A stretch of DNA of 64,000 nucleotides, taken from Leifsonia tongyongensis. GTDB taxonomy: Bacteria > Actinomycetota > Actinomycetes > Actinomycetales > Microbacteriaceae. The stretch spans positions 310,001 through 374,000 of the forward strand of contig NZ_JAAGWY010000001.1 of the NCBI RefSeq assembly GCF_010686705.1, given 5' to 3'. The notes below the pieces were generated by a model. That model made no database searches, had not been told where the DNA came from, and saw only the letters and a list, made by a program, of their open reading frames with translations. Shown here piece by piece: positions 18,403 through 27,680 of the stretch. The translations under genes were made by a program, and so were the position numbers. Every line of letters begins with the position of its first letter. Position 1 is the stretch's first letter.

Positions 18403-19211
18403 TCTCCCGCACCGAGCGGACCCTCAACCATTTCGTGCTGGTGTTCGTCTCGATCCTCGTGATCTTCCCGGTGATCTGGTTCGTGCTCGCGGCTCTCAGC
18501 CCCGACACGAGCGGCCGAATCGACCTGACCAATCTCGCCTGGGTGAACTTCGTCACCGCCTGGAACCTGGGCGCGTTCGGCCCTGCCATGCTCGCGTCCA
18601 CCGTCATCACCGTCGGTGCCGTCGCGGGCCAGACCGTGCTCGCGATCCTCTCCGGTTACGCCTTCGGCGTGCTCGGGGTCATCGGCCAGAAGATCATCTT
18701 CCCGATCATCCTGCTCGGCCTGATGATCTCGTCAGAGGTTTTCATCATCCCGCTCTACTACCAGTTCCACGCCATCGGCCTGACGGACACCTGGCTCGGT
18801 CTGATCATCATCCAGATCGGCATGGGCGTTCCGTTCGGGGCGTTCTGGATGCGTGCCGCATTCCGCGCGGTCCCGCCTTCGCTCGTCGAGGCGGCCAAGA
18901 TCGACGGAGCCCGCTCCTGGCGCATCCTGTGGCAGATCCTGTTCCCGATCGCACGCCCGGCCGTCTTCACGCTCGTGCTGCTGTCGTTCATGTGGACCTG
19001 GAACGACTTCTTCCTCTCGCTGGTGTTCATCGCCGACCCCGCGAAGCAGCCGGCGACGCTGGCGCTCGGGGTCTTCCAGGGCCAGCACACCCTTCAGGTG
19101 AACCTCATGGCCGCGGGCTCGCTGATCGTCGCGCTCCCCGTCCTGCTGCTCTACGTGTTCTTCCAGCGGCATTTCATCTCGGGCGTCATCAGCGGAGCCA
19201 TCAAAGAATAG
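18399..19211 (+). CDS. Sugar ABC transporter permease, MalG/UgpE-like
   Basis: A 270-residue permease; the start is the ATG overlapping the upstream stop (ATGA). Six hydrophobic segments and the EAA loop 'LVEAAKIDGARSWRILWQIL' are visible, followed by 'FMWTWNDFF', typical for the MalG side of family-1 sugar importers. Coupled to the preceding permease. Confidence 0.93.
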   Translation: MISRTERTLNHFVLVFVSILVIFPVIWFVLAALSPDTSGRIDLTNLAWVNFVTAWNLGAFGPAMLASTVITVGAVAGQTVLAILSGYAFGVLGVIGQKIIFPIILLGLMISSEVFIIPLYYQFHAIGLTDTWLGLIIIQIGMGVPFGAFWMRAAFRAVPPSLVEAAKIDGARSWRILWQILFPIARPAVFTLVLLSFMWTWNDFFLSLVFIADPAKQPATLALGVFQGQHTLQVNLMAAGSLIVALPVLLLYVFFQRHFISGVISGAIKE

Positions 19212-19263
19212 CCAGGCCCTCTTCCGGCCTCACCACTTGTTTTCACGAAATCGGAGTACACCT

Positions 19264-20067
19264 ATGCGTATCGAACCGGAGATCCTCGAGACCGCCGACG
19301 ACGTGGGGCGCGCTGCCGCCTCCATCGTCGCCGACGGTATCGCGAGGGCGAACGCCGAAGGGCGGACATTCATTCTCGGCTGCCCAAGCGGGCGCAGCGC
19401 CCAGACCACGTACGCCCACCTCGCCCGCGAAGTCACTGAACGCGACCTCGACCTGAGCCGTGTCGTCATCGCGCTGATGGACGAATACGTCGTGCCGGAC
19501 GGCGAGAGCTTCCGCCCCGTTCACCGCGACCAGCCCCACAGCTGCATCGGCTTCGGCGAGCGCGACATCGTGGCACCGCTCAACCGTGCCGCGCGCACCG
19601 GCCGTCACATCCCGGACGAGAACCTCTGGTTCCCGCACGCCGATGAGCCCGAAGAGTACGACACCAGGCTTCAGTCGGCCGGGGGTATCGACATCTTCCT
19701 GCTGGCCTCCGGCTCCTCCGACGGCCACGTCGCGCTGAACCCGGTGGATGCTCCGGCCTGGACGACGACCCGCGTCGTCGCGCTCGAAGAGACGACCAGG
19801 CGCGACAACCTGTCGACCTTCCCGACGTTCCGCGGGATCGACGATGTGCCGCAGTTCGGCGTCACCGTGGGCATCCGCACCATCCGCGAGCTCTCGAAAT
19901 CCGTCATCATGCTGGCCCTCGGCGAACAGAAACAAGAGGCCGTCCGCCGACTCGGGTCTGCGGACTCCTATGACCCGAGCTGGCCCGCGACCGTGCTCAG
20001 CGAGTGCCGTGAACCGTACTTCTTCATCGACCGGGCGGCCGGCGCCCTCCTCGAGACCGCGTCATAA
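19264..20067 (+). CDS. NagB-like glucosamine-6-phosphate deaminase/isomerase homologue
   Basis: A 267-residue member of the NagB/6-phosphogluconolactonase fold. The family blocks LGCPSGRSAQTTY (38-50), MDEY (72-75) and SSDGHVALN (151-159) are present, as is 'ALGEQKQEAV' near the C-terminus. In E. coli NagB the last active-site block reads GNDGHIAFNEP; here the residue after Asn159 is Pro160-Val161, so the glutamate that partners the catalytic histidine is missing. The substrate may thus differ from glucosamine 6-phosphate. I chose the ATG at 19264, ten bases after GGAG, over an upstream in-frame ATG without a binding site. Confidence 0.8.
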   Translation: MRIEPEILETADDVGRAAASIVADGIARANAEGRTFILGCPSGRSAQTTYAHLAREVTERDLDLSRVVIALMDEYVVPDGESFRPVHRDQPHSCIGFGERDIVAPLNRAARTGRHIPDENLWFPHADEPEEYDTRLQSAGGIDIFLLASGSSDGHVALNPVDAPAWTTTRVVALEETTRRDNLSTFPTFRGIDDVPQFGVTVGIRTIRELSKSVIMLALGEQKQEAVRRLGSADSYDPSWPATVLSECREPYFFIDRAAGALLETAS

Positions 20068-20103
20068 CGCATCCACACCCCCCAGAAAGGAACCAGTAGA
20101 AAC

Positions 20104-21405
20104 ATGGCACGCATCAAACTCGCCTACCTCGGCGGAGGTTCGTCCCGGGCAGCGGGAACCATGGCATCGCTCATCTGGCACGGAAAGGAGTTCGAAGGCT
20201 CGGAGATCAGCCTCATCGACCTCGACCCCGACCACCTCGAGGTCGTGCGCTCGATCTCCGAGAAGATGATCGCCGACGCCGGCATCGACATGACGGTGAC
20301 CGCGACAACCGACCGGCGTGCCGGGCTCGAAGACGTGGATGCGGTGCTTTCCAGCTTCCGCCCCGGCGGGTTCGCGGCGCGCGCCCTCGACGAGCGCATT
20401 CCCGTCAAGCACGGCGTCATCGGCCAGGAGACGCAGGGAGCCGGCGGCTTCTTCATGTCGCTGCGCTCGGTCAACGTCCTCAAGGACGTCGTGGCCGACC
20501 TCAACGCCGTCGCCCCCAACGCGAAGATCTTCAACTACACGAACCCGGTCAACATCGTCGCCCAGGCAGTCACGCAGTACAGCGACGTCGAACTGGTGTC
20601 GATGTGCGAAGGCCCCATCGTGTTCCCGCCGGTGATCCTGAAGGCCGCAGGACTCGACCCGGCGCGTGCCAGCGTCACGATGGCCGGCGTCAACCACAAC
20701 GTGTGGAGCACCGAGCACCTCTACGACGGCGAAGACGTCATGCCCCTGCTCGAGCGGGCGTGGGCCGAGCGCAAGAACGACCCGACCCTCGACGCCAACT
20801 CGCGGCGCGCGCTGCACCTCGCGGTGACGATGGGCTCCATCCCGTCGGACTACTTCAACTACTACTACTTCCGTGAAGAGCTGCTCCGCGAGCAGCAGGG
20901 CGCCGCGAAGACCCGCTCCGAAGTCATCATGGATTCGATCCCCGGCTACTGGGAGCACTACCGCGAGCAGGCGACCCTCGACAACCCGGTGCTCGACCCG
21001 AAGCGTTCGCGCGGCGGCATCCACGAGCTCGAACTCGCGATCGACGTGATGAGCGCCCACTACAACGACACCGGCGCAATTCTGCCGGTGAACCTGCCGA
21101 ACGCCGGCGGCGCGCTGCCCGGCTTCGACGAGAAGACCGTCGTCGAGGTGTGGTGCAGTGTCGACAAGAGCGGGTTCCACATCCTGCCGCAGAAGCCGCT
21201 GCCGCACTCGGTGCTCGGAATCACGCAGCAGCTCGCCGAATACCAGATCCTCGCAGCCAAGGCCGGCTGGGAGGGATGCCGTGCCGACGGCATCCGCGCC
21301 CTGCTCGCCAACCCGCTGATCGATAACCTGAAGGTCGCTGAGGAACTCTACGACGAGATGGCTGCGGCGCACGCTGCATACCTGCCGGAAAGGCTGCTGA
21401 AGTAA
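20104..21405 (+). CDS. GH4-family 6-phospho-glycosidase-like enzyme
   Basis: A 433-residue glycoside hydrolase family 4 protein. GH4 enzymes cleave glycosides by an NAD+- and Mn2+-dependent oxidation-elimination route, often on 6-phosphorylated sugars. Visible: the N-terminal nucleotide-binding strand-loop 'KLAYLGGGSSRAAG', 'NYTNPVNIV', the metal-ligand region 'SMCEGP' (Cys) and 'GVNHNVW' (His), and 'HYNDTGAILPVNLPN'. The ATG follows AGAAAGGA. Placed between the NagB-like and kinase genes, it probably splits an imported, phosphorylated oligosaccharide. Confidence 0.88.
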   Translation: MARIKLAYLGGGSSRAAGTMASLIWHGKEFEGSEISLIDLDPDHLEVVRSISEKMIADAGIDMTVTATTDRRAGLEDVDAVLSSFRPGGFAARALDERIPVKHGVIGQETQGAGGFFMSLRSVNVLKDVVADLNAVAPNAKIFNYTNPVNIVAQAVTQYSDVELVSMCEGPIVFPPVILKAAGLDPARASVTMAGVNHNVWSTEHLYDGEDVMPLLERAWAERKNDPTLDANSRRALHLAVTMGSIPSDYFNYYYFREELLREQQGAAKTRSEVIMDSIPGYWEHYREQATLDNPVLDPKRSRGGIHELELAIDVMSAHYNDTGAILPVNLPNAGGALPGFDEKTVVEVWCSVDKSGFHILPQKPLPHSVLGITQQLAEYQILAAKAGWEGCRADGIRALLANPLIDNLKVAEELYDEMAAAHAAYLPERLLK

Positions 21406-21407
21406 CC

Positions 21408-22412
21408 GTGGGGCGATCCGACCTGTACCTGGGTGTCGACGCCGGCAACAGCAAGACGCTGGCCGCCGTCGCCGACGCGACCGGCCGCATCGTGGGCTGG
21501 GCCCGCGGCGGCCTGGGCGACATCTATGGCGCCCCGACGCCCGAGCACGCCATCGACACGGTCCTTTCGGTGGTCGACGGCGCGCTCGATGCGGCGGGCG
21601 TGGATACCGGCCGGATCGCCTCTGCGGCATTTCGCCTCGCCGGCGTCGACTGGCCGGAGGACGAGGGGCTGTGGACGTCGGCGCTTGACGCTCGGCTTCC
21701 GGGAGTCCGCCATTCGGTGAAGAACGACGGGTTCGCACTGCTCCGGTGCGGCGAGCCGTCGGGCGTCGGGGTGGCGGTGTCCCTCGGCACCGGGGCGGCG
21801 ATCGCCGGGCGCGGCGCCGGTGGCGAAGAGTTCTTCGTCTCGTGGTGGTTCCAGCACAACCTGGGTGCGGCCGGTCTCGGCAGCGATGCGTTCCGTGCGA
21901 CGATGCTGGCCGAGCTCGGCCTCGGCGAGCCCACCTCGCTGGGGGCCGCCCTCTCGGCCTTCTACGGCACCTCTGGTGCGGAAGACCTGCTGCACGCCTT
22001 CACCCGACGCGAGCAACCGCTCGGACATCACGACCGGGCCCGGGCGGCACGGGTCGTCGTCGCCGAAGCGGCCGCCGGCGATCCTGTGGCATTCGCCATC
22101 GTGCGTGAGCATGCGATCCGGGCGGTCGACTACATCACGATCTGCGCGCGGCGCGTGGGCCTGGATGCACACCGGGAGCTGCCCGTCGTGCTGGGCGGGT
22201 CGGTGCTCGCCGCGCCGGAGTCGCTGCTCCGGCAACTGATCGTCGACGAACTGCGCGGCGCGATCCCGGATGCACGGGTCGTCACGACCGGCGCCGTCCC
22301 GATCCGCGGCGCCGTGCTCGACGCGATCGCCGAAGGGGGAGTCGCCGTCGACGCAGCGATCCAGGCCGCAGTGCTCGCGTCCGAACCGCCCGAAGGCCTC
22401 CTCTCGACGTAG
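21408..22412 (+). CDS. BadF/BcrA-type ATPase, N-acetylglucosamine-kinase-like
   Basis: A 334-residue ASKHA-fold kinase. The phosphate-binding loop 'LYLGVDAGNSKTLAAVAD' is at the N-terminus, a second phosphate motif 'VAVSLGTGAAIAGRGAGG' near residue 125 and the adenosine motif 'VVLGGSVLAAP' near 262. The closest well-studied relatives are eukaryotic and bacterial N-acetylglucosamine kinases. GTG start two bases after the GH4 stop. It likely phosphorylates the imported amino sugar or disaccharide for the neighbouring enzymes. Last gene of the uptake operon. Confidence 0.87.
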   Translation: MGRSDLYLGVDAGNSKTLAAVADATGRIVGWARGGLGDIYGAPTPEHAIDTVLSVVDGALDAAGVDTGRIASAAFRLAGVDWPEDEGLWTSALDARLPGVRHSVKNDGFALLRCGEPSGVGVAVSLGTGAAIAGRGAGGEEFFVSWWFQHNLGAAGLGSDAFRATMLAELGLGEPTSLGAALSAFYGTSGAEDLLHAFTRREQPLGHHDRARAARVVVAEAAAGDPVAFAIVREHAIRAVDYITICARRVGLDAHRELPVVLGGSVLAAPESLLRQLIVDELRGAIPDARVVTTGAVPIRGAVLDAIAEGGVAVDAAIQAAVLASEPPEGLLST

Positions 22413-22442
22413 CCTGTCGCCGGCACTGCTCCCACCGCTCAT

Positions 22443-22460
22443 TCTGAACAGACGTTCAGA
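22443..22460. promoter_or_regulatory. Inverted repeat upstream of the CWB2 gene
   Basis: Arms TCTGAAC and GTTCAGA flank the 4-base centre AGAC. The arms are too short and lack a T-run for a terminator, so an operator for a TetR- or similar dimer is more likely. A weak TAGAGT box lies about 20 bases downstream, before the secreted-protein gene. Confidence 0.45.
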
Positions 22461-22533
22461 TAAGGCCGCGCATTTCGGCTAGAGTCTTCGAGCGGGTGCG
22501 ATCGGTCTCCCGATATCGAGTGGAGATCGTCCC

Positions 22534-24549
22534 ATGCGCAGTCGCACGCTGCTCGCCGCTGTCGTGGCGCTCGCGCTGACGCTTCCCGTCGCGGTCACCG
22601 TTCCGGGCCTCGCCGACGCTTCGCCTGCCGCCGCAACGCCGGCGCCTGTCGCAGCCTTCCCCGCCGGGGTGACGCGCCTGAGCGGCCAGAGTCGTTACGA
22701 GACCGCCGTCGCGGTCTCCCAGCGGTACTCCCCCGGGGTCTCTGTCGCGTTCGTCGCGACCGGCGCCGATTTTCCGGATGCGCTCTCAGCGGCCGCCGCC
22801 GCAGCCCAGCTCGGCGGCCCCCTCCTGCTGACCCAGCCCACGCAGGTGCCCGCATCCGTCACCACCGAGCTCGGCCGCCTCAAACCCCAGCGCATCTACG
22901 TCGTGGGCGGCACCGGCGTCGTGAGCGCCGGCGTCGCCACGGCCCTGTCCCGCATCGCGCCGACCCAGCGTCTCGCCGGAGCCGACCGCTACGCCACGGC
23001 CGACGCGATCATCCGCACCGCCTTCGCGAGCGCAGACCATGCGATCATCGCGACGGGTCGATCGTTCCCCGACGCGCTCGCCGCCACCGGAGCCGCCGGA
23101 GCGCGGCACGCACCGATCATCCTCGTCGACGGAACCCAGCCCACCGTCTCGAAGACCACCCTCGACCGTCTCGCCACGATCGGGGCGACCACGATCAGCA
23201 TCGCGGGCGGCGCATCCGTCGTCTCGTCGGGCATCCAGGCTCAGCTCACGCGGGCAGGGATGACCGTGACCCGCTACGGAGGCGCCACTCGATACGAGAC
23301 AGCCGCCCTGCTCAATGCGGCCTACTTCGCGGCGGGCTCATCGTCGACCTCGTTCCTGGCCACCGGCCTCGACTTCGCGGATGCGCTCGCAGCGGGAGCC
23401 CTCGCCGGCGGCCTTGCAGCGCCCCTCGAACTGAGCGCCCGAACGTGCGTCGATCCGGTCGTCGGCGATCAGCTCGGCACGCTCGCCGCCACCAGCAGTG
23501 TCGTCCTGGGTGGCCCGGCGGTGGTCTCGCAGGCCGCCGCGCTGAACACGCGCTGCGTGTACCCGATCGTGAGCGAACCGCTCACGGGCTGGGCCACGTC
23601 GGGGTTCACCCTCTCGGGCACGGCCGAACTCCCGTACTCCGACGCGCCACCGGTCGACGTGCACAACCCGTCGATCAAGGTCGACTCGACCGGTCTGCTG
23701 ATCTACCTGCGGCACGACAACGGGGCACGTGCCGACCATCCGGTCGGCTACGCCCAGTACGGCATCTCTGCGCTGCTCGAGTACCAGAAGACGGGTGACA
23801 AGCTGTGGCTCGCCCGCGCCATCCGGCAGGCCCAGCAGCTGATCGCCATCCACACCGTGAGGAACGGCTCGTGGTGGTTCCCCTACCGGTTCCCGTGGAC
23901 CTATTACGAACGCACGCTCACGACTCCGTGGTATTCGGGCATGGCCCAGGGCCAGGCGCTCTCGCTGTTCGTCCGTCTCGCGGAGGCGACAAGCGACCCC
24001 GCGTGGGACGACGCGGCCACCCATACGGCGACGAGCTTCACCCAGCAGCACTCTACGACCGCACCATGGGCCAGCCTCGAGATCGACCACCACCTGTACT
24101 TCGAGGAGTACGCCGGCAACCAGCCACCTCTTCTCGTGCTGAACGGGCACATCTTCGCCATTTTCGGCCTCTACGACTACTGGCGCCACACCGGCGACGC
24201 GACCGCCGCCGCCCTCATCGACGGTGGCGCGACCACGGTGCTCGAGCGGATGCTCCCCGCTGTGCGCGTCGAATCCGGAGTGTCCTACTACTGCGTGCAG
24301 GCCGACTACTGCCAGAGCCCGCTCTGGCAGAACCAGCATTACCACCCCATCGTCTCGTGGCAGATGGACACGCTGGCGAGCATCACCGGCGACGCCCGCT
24401 ACACGACCTGGGCCCAGCAGCTGCGCGACGACTGGTCTCCGATCGTCCCGTTCTCGCTCGCGCCGCGCATGGCACCCGTGCCCGGCCCCGCACCGGCACC
24501 GCAGCCGGCACCGCAGGACCAGGCGCCCGACCTCGGCACCTGGTGGTAG
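22534..24549 (+). CDS. Secreted protein: three CWB2 repeats plus D-glucuronyl C5-epimerase-like domain
   Basis: 671 residues. A Sec signal peptide (about 1-30) is followed by three cell-wall-binding repeat 2 units (about 45-140, 145-240, 245-345), each with the RLSG/RYETA...FPDAL pattern. Residues about 395-650 match the C-terminal domain of D-glucuronyl C5-epimerases: 'TPWYSGMAQGQALSLFVRL', 'FEEYAGNQPPLLVLNGHIFA', 'IFGLYDYWRHTGDATAAALI' and 'YYCVQ...YHPIVSWQMD'. CWB2 modules bind secondary cell-wall polymers, so this is probably a wall-attached enzyme or binding protein acting on uronic-acid polysaccharide. A Pro/Ala-rich tail ends the protein. Domain calls are by eye. Confidence 0.83.
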   Translation: MRSRTLLAAVVALALTLPVAVTVPGLADASPAAATPAPVAAFPAGVTRLSGQSRYETAVAVSQRYSPGVSVAFVATGADFPDALSAAAAAAQLGGPLLLTQPTQVPASVTTELGRLKPQRIYVVGGTGVVSAGVATALSRIAPTQRLAGADRYATADAIIRTAFASADHAIIATGRSFPDALAATGAAGARHAPIILVDGTQPTVSKTTLDRLATIGATTISIAGGASVVSSGIQAQLTRAGMTVTRYGGATRYETAALLNAAYFAAGSSSTSFLATGLDFADALAAGALAGGLAAPLELSARTCVDPVVGDQLGTLAATSSVVLGGPAVVSQAAALNTRCVYPIVSEPLTGWATSGFTLSGTAELPYSDAPPVDVHNPSIKVDSTGLLIYLRHDNGARADHPVGYAQYGISALLEYQKTGDKLWLARAIRQAQQLIAIHTVRNGSWWFPYRFPWTYYERTLTTPWYSGMAQGQALSLFVRLAEATSDPAWDDAATHTATSFTQQHSTTAPWASLEIDHHLYFEEYAGNQPPLLVLNGHIFAIFGLYDYWRHTGDATAAALIDGGATTVLERMLPAVRVESGVSYYCVQADYCQSPLWQNQHYHPIVSWQMDTLASITGDARYTTWAQQLRDDWSPIVPFSLAPRMAPVPGPAPAPQPAPQDQAPDLGTWW

Positions 24550-24615
24550 GTTCCCCGCGCAATTCGGGCTAGCGCTTCACACCGTGGTGCCGCGCTTGCA
24601 CCTTATGCTGCTGCT

Positions 24616-25884
24616 ATGACGTCGATGGAGCGTAACGGTCTGGAAGATCTGCAGGCGTGCCTGACGATCGGCGTCCTTCGTGAGACGGCACCCGGCGAGC
24701 GGCGCGTCGCCCTCGACCCGGACGTGGCCGGGGAGTTCCTGCGGGACGGTCATCGCGTACTCATCGAGAGCGGAGCGGGCGAGCAGGGCGGGTGGACCGA
24801 CGCCGCGTACGCCGCGGTCGGCGCGACCTCCGCGTCACGCGCCGACGTGATCGAGCGCGCAGACGTACTCGCGGCCGTGCGTCGGCCCCCGGACGACGTG
24901 ACCGCGGCCCTGCGCGACGGCCAGGGCCTCGTCGGACTCCTCGATCCGCTGCAGAATCTCGAGCTGATGGAGTCCCTCTGCCGCCGCGGTGTCACCGTTG
25001 CGGCGTTCGAACTGCTTCCGCGCACGCTGAGTCGTGCGCAGTCGATGGATGCACTGAGCTCCCAGTCCGCGGCCGCCGGGTACCGCGCGGCGATCGTGGC
25101 AGCGGAGGCGTTCGGCGGCTTCTTCCCGATGATGATCACGGCTGCAGGAACCGCGCGGCCCGCCCGCGTCCTCGTCATCGGAGCCGGGGTCGCCGGCCTC
25201 CAGGCCCTCAGCACGGCACGACGTCTGGGCGCCGTGGTGACCGGCTACGACGTCCGGCCGGCTTCGCGGGGGGAGGTCGAGTCGGTGGGCGCCTCCTTCG
25301 CGACTTCGTCGGTCGCGGAGGGCGCCGGTTCTGGCGGCTATGCGCGGGCCATGACCGCCGACGAGCTGGCCGCGCAACAGCAGGAGCTGACCCAGCTGGT
25401 CGCGAAGTTCGACGTGGTGATCACGACGGCGAAAGTGCCGGGTCGGCGCCCACCCGTGCTCGTTCCGCAGGAGGCGCTGGCGTCGCTCGCCCGCGGATCG
25501 GTCTGCGTCGACCTGGCGTGCGGCCCCCTGGGTGGGAACGTCCACGGTTCGGTCGACGGGCAGCGCATCGTCGATTCGAGCGGTGTGACCATCATCGGCA
25601 GCAGCGACCTCGCTGCGACGATCCCCACAGCGGCGTCGCGGATGTACGCGAAGAACGTCCACGCACTCGTGACGACGTTGACGCACGAAGGCCGCCTCGA
25701 CCCCGACCTCGACGACGAACTCCAACGCAGCGTCGTCGTCTGCAGGAAGGGTGAGATCGTGAGCCCGTCGATGCGGCAGGCGATGGCGCAGTCCGGCCCT
25801 CCGATCTCGACGCCGGCCCCATCGCAGTCGCAGTCGCCAACGGAGTCCCCGTCGGAATCGCAGTCGGAAGGAGTGCGATCGTGA
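24616..25884 (+). CDS. pntAA: NAD(P) transhydrogenase subunit alpha, part 1
   Basis: A 422-residue soluble NAD(H)-binding dI component of proton-translocating transhydrogenase. The alanine-dehydrogenase-like halves are visible ('IGVLRETAPGERRVALDPD', 'DALSSQSAAAGYRAAIVAA', 'RVLVIGAGVAGLQALSTARR'). Ends in a Ser/Pro/Gln-rich linker (PSQSQSPTESPSESQ). The GTGA overlap couples it to part 2. With the next two subunits it uses the proton gradient to make NADPH from NADH. Confidence 0.95.
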   Translation: MTSMERNGLEDLQACLTIGVLRETAPGERRVALDPDVAGEFLRDGHRVLIESGAGEQGGWTDAAYAAVGATSASRADVIERADVLAAVRRPPDDVTAALRDGQGLVGLLDPLQNLELMESLCRRGVTVAAFELLPRTLSRAQSMDALSSQSAAAGYRAAIVAAEAFGGFFPMMITAAGTARPARVLVIGAGVAGLQALSTARRLGAVVTGYDVRPASRGEVESVGASFATSSVAEGAGSGGYARAMTADELAAQQQELTQLVAKFDVVITTAKVPGRRPPVLVPQEALASLARGSVCVDLACGPLGGNVHGSVDGQRIVDSSGVTIIGSSDLAATIPTAASRMYAKNVHALVTTLTHEGRLDPDLDDELQRSVVVCRKGEIVSPSMRQAMAQSGPPISTPAPSQSQSPTESPSESQSEGVRS

Positions 25885-26201
25885 GCACAGAGCTCTTCAC
25901 CGGAATCACGGTGTTCGTCCTGGCACTGCTCGTCGGATTCGAGGTGATCAGCAAGATCCCGTCGACGCTGCACACCCCGATGATGTCGGGCGCCAACGCC
26001 ATCCACGGCGTCGTGATCGTCGGAGCGATCCTCACGGCGACCGCCGCCGACACCCCGGTCGGCTATCTGCTAGCCGGGATCGCGTCCGCGTTCGCCGCTG
26101 CCAACGTGGTCGGCGGTTACCTCGTGACCGACCGGATGCTGCGCATGTTCCGGGCACCGAAGGCGGGCCGCGCGGTCGAGGCGAAGGAGAACGCGAAGTG
26201 A
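25881..26201 (+). CDS. pntAB: NAD(P) transhydrogenase subunit alpha, part 2
   Basis: A 106-residue membrane component with three to four hydrophobic segments ('ITVFVLALLVGFEVISKIP', 'GVVIVGAILTATAA', 'AGIASAFAAANVVGGYLVTD'). The split alpha subunit is the usual actinobacterial arrangement. GTG start overlapping the upstream stop; overlaps pntB by four bases. Confidence 0.93.
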   Translation: MSTELFTGITVFVLALLVGFEVISKIPSTLHTPMMSGANAIHGVVIVGAILTATAADTPVGYLLAGIASAFAAANVVGGYLVTDRMLRMFRAPKAGRAVEAKENAK

Positions 26202-27613
26202 CGCCACTCGAGCTCGGGACGGGGCTGGCCTACCTGGCAGCGGCCGTCGGCTTCGTCGTCGGTCTGCACCTCATGCGGACACCGTCGACGGCCCGGCGCG
26301 GAAACCTGCTGTCGGCCACCGGTATGGCCGTCGCCATCGTCGCCACCCTGGTGCTCGCGATCAGCGGCTCGTCGACGCCCACCGGCTGGATCGTCCTGGC
26401 CGTCGGCATCGCGATCGGAAGCGTGGCCGGCGTGCTCGGGGCCACACGCGTGAAAATGACCGCGATCCCCCAACTGGTCAGCTTGTTCAACGCCGTCGGC
26501 GGCGGGGCGGCCGCGGCGATCGCGCTGGCCGAGATCCTGAGGGCTCCCGCGAGTTCGCCGCTGGCGCTGAGTGTGTCGATCCCCATCGTGCTCGACGTTC
26601 TGATCGGCTCCGTGACGTTCTCCGGCTCCCTGATCGCGGCGGGCAAGCTGCAGGGCGTCGTCTCCGGGAGGAGCATCCGTTTCTTCGGATCCCGCCTCCT
26701 CAACGTGGTCGCGATCGTCGTCGCGCTCGCGGCCTCGCTGGCGACCATCCTGCTTCCGGTCGGACCGGTCGCCGTGGTCGGCCTGCTCGTCGCCGCACTC
26801 GCGTTCGGGGTGCTGATGGTCCTCCCCATCGGCGGCGCGGATGCTCCCGTCGTCGTCTCCCTCCTCAACGCGTTCACCGGCCTCGCCGTCGCTATGGCCG
26901 GGTTCGTGATCGGAAACGAGGCGATGATCATCGCGGGCGCGCTCGTGGGGGCGGCGGGAACCATCCTGACCCTCCAGATGGCCGCGGCGATGAACCGGTC
27001 GGTGGCGAACATCATCGTCGGCGGCTTCGGAGCCGGCCCCGGCGGATCCGCGTCCGATTCCGACGATGCCGCCGCTGACGTACGCAGCCTGAGCGCGGAC
27101 GACGTGGCCATCCAGCTCGCCTACGCACAGCACGTGATCATCGTTCCCGGATACGGCCTGGCGGCAAGCCAGGCACAGCATGAGGTCGCCGAACTCGCGG
27201 AGTTGCTGGAGCAACACGGAATCGACGTGAAGTACGCCATCCATCCCGTCGCCGGCCGGATGCCCGGGCACATGAACGTCCTCCTCGCCGAGGTCGCCGT
27301 TCCCTACGATGACCTTCTCCAGCTCGAGGAGGCCAACCGCGCGTTCGAGAACTGTGACGTGGCACTCGTGGTCGGAGCGAACGACGTCACCAACCCGGCC
27401 GCGCGACGTTCGGGCAACCCGGTCTCCGGGATGCCCATCCTCGACGTCGACCATGCGAGATCGGTGGTCGTGCTCAAGCGGTCGATGTCGCCGGGCTATG
27501 CGGGCATCCCGAACGAGCTCTTCGGCCTTCCGAAGACCGGCATGTACTTCGCCGAGGCCAAACAGGGGCTCACCCAGCTGATCGGCGCTGTGAAGCAGTA
27601 CGTCACGTCGTGA
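26198..27613 (+). CDS. pntB: NAD(P) transhydrogenase subunit beta
   Basis: A 471-residue subunit with about nine membrane segments, then a soluble NADP(H)-binding dIII domain from about residue 300 ('[21 protein letters not shown]', '[21 protein letters not shown]-like block', '[14 protein letters not shown]'). GTG start. Its last codons lie inside a 25-bp direct repeat (27601-27625) that recurs at 32969-32993, the edges of the peptide island. Confidence 0.93.
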   Translation: [471 protein letters not shown]

Positions 27614-27625
27614 CCGGCTGGCTCC
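27601..27625. repeat. Left direct repeat of the island (25 bp)
   Basis: A 25-base sequence beginning CGTCACGTCGTGACC occurs here and, identically, at 32969-32993. The first 13 bases are the end of pntB. Shared but less exact sequence continues on both sides (an AAGCAGT just upstream; TTCAGGAACTT at 27632-27642 and 33009-33019). This looks like a target-site duplication or recombination joint around the intervening 5.3 kb. Confidence 0.8.
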
Positions 27626-27680
27626 TCCCGTTTCAGGAACTTTGGGACTCGGGCGCGCCAACCGCCCTAGCTGTTGCTCA

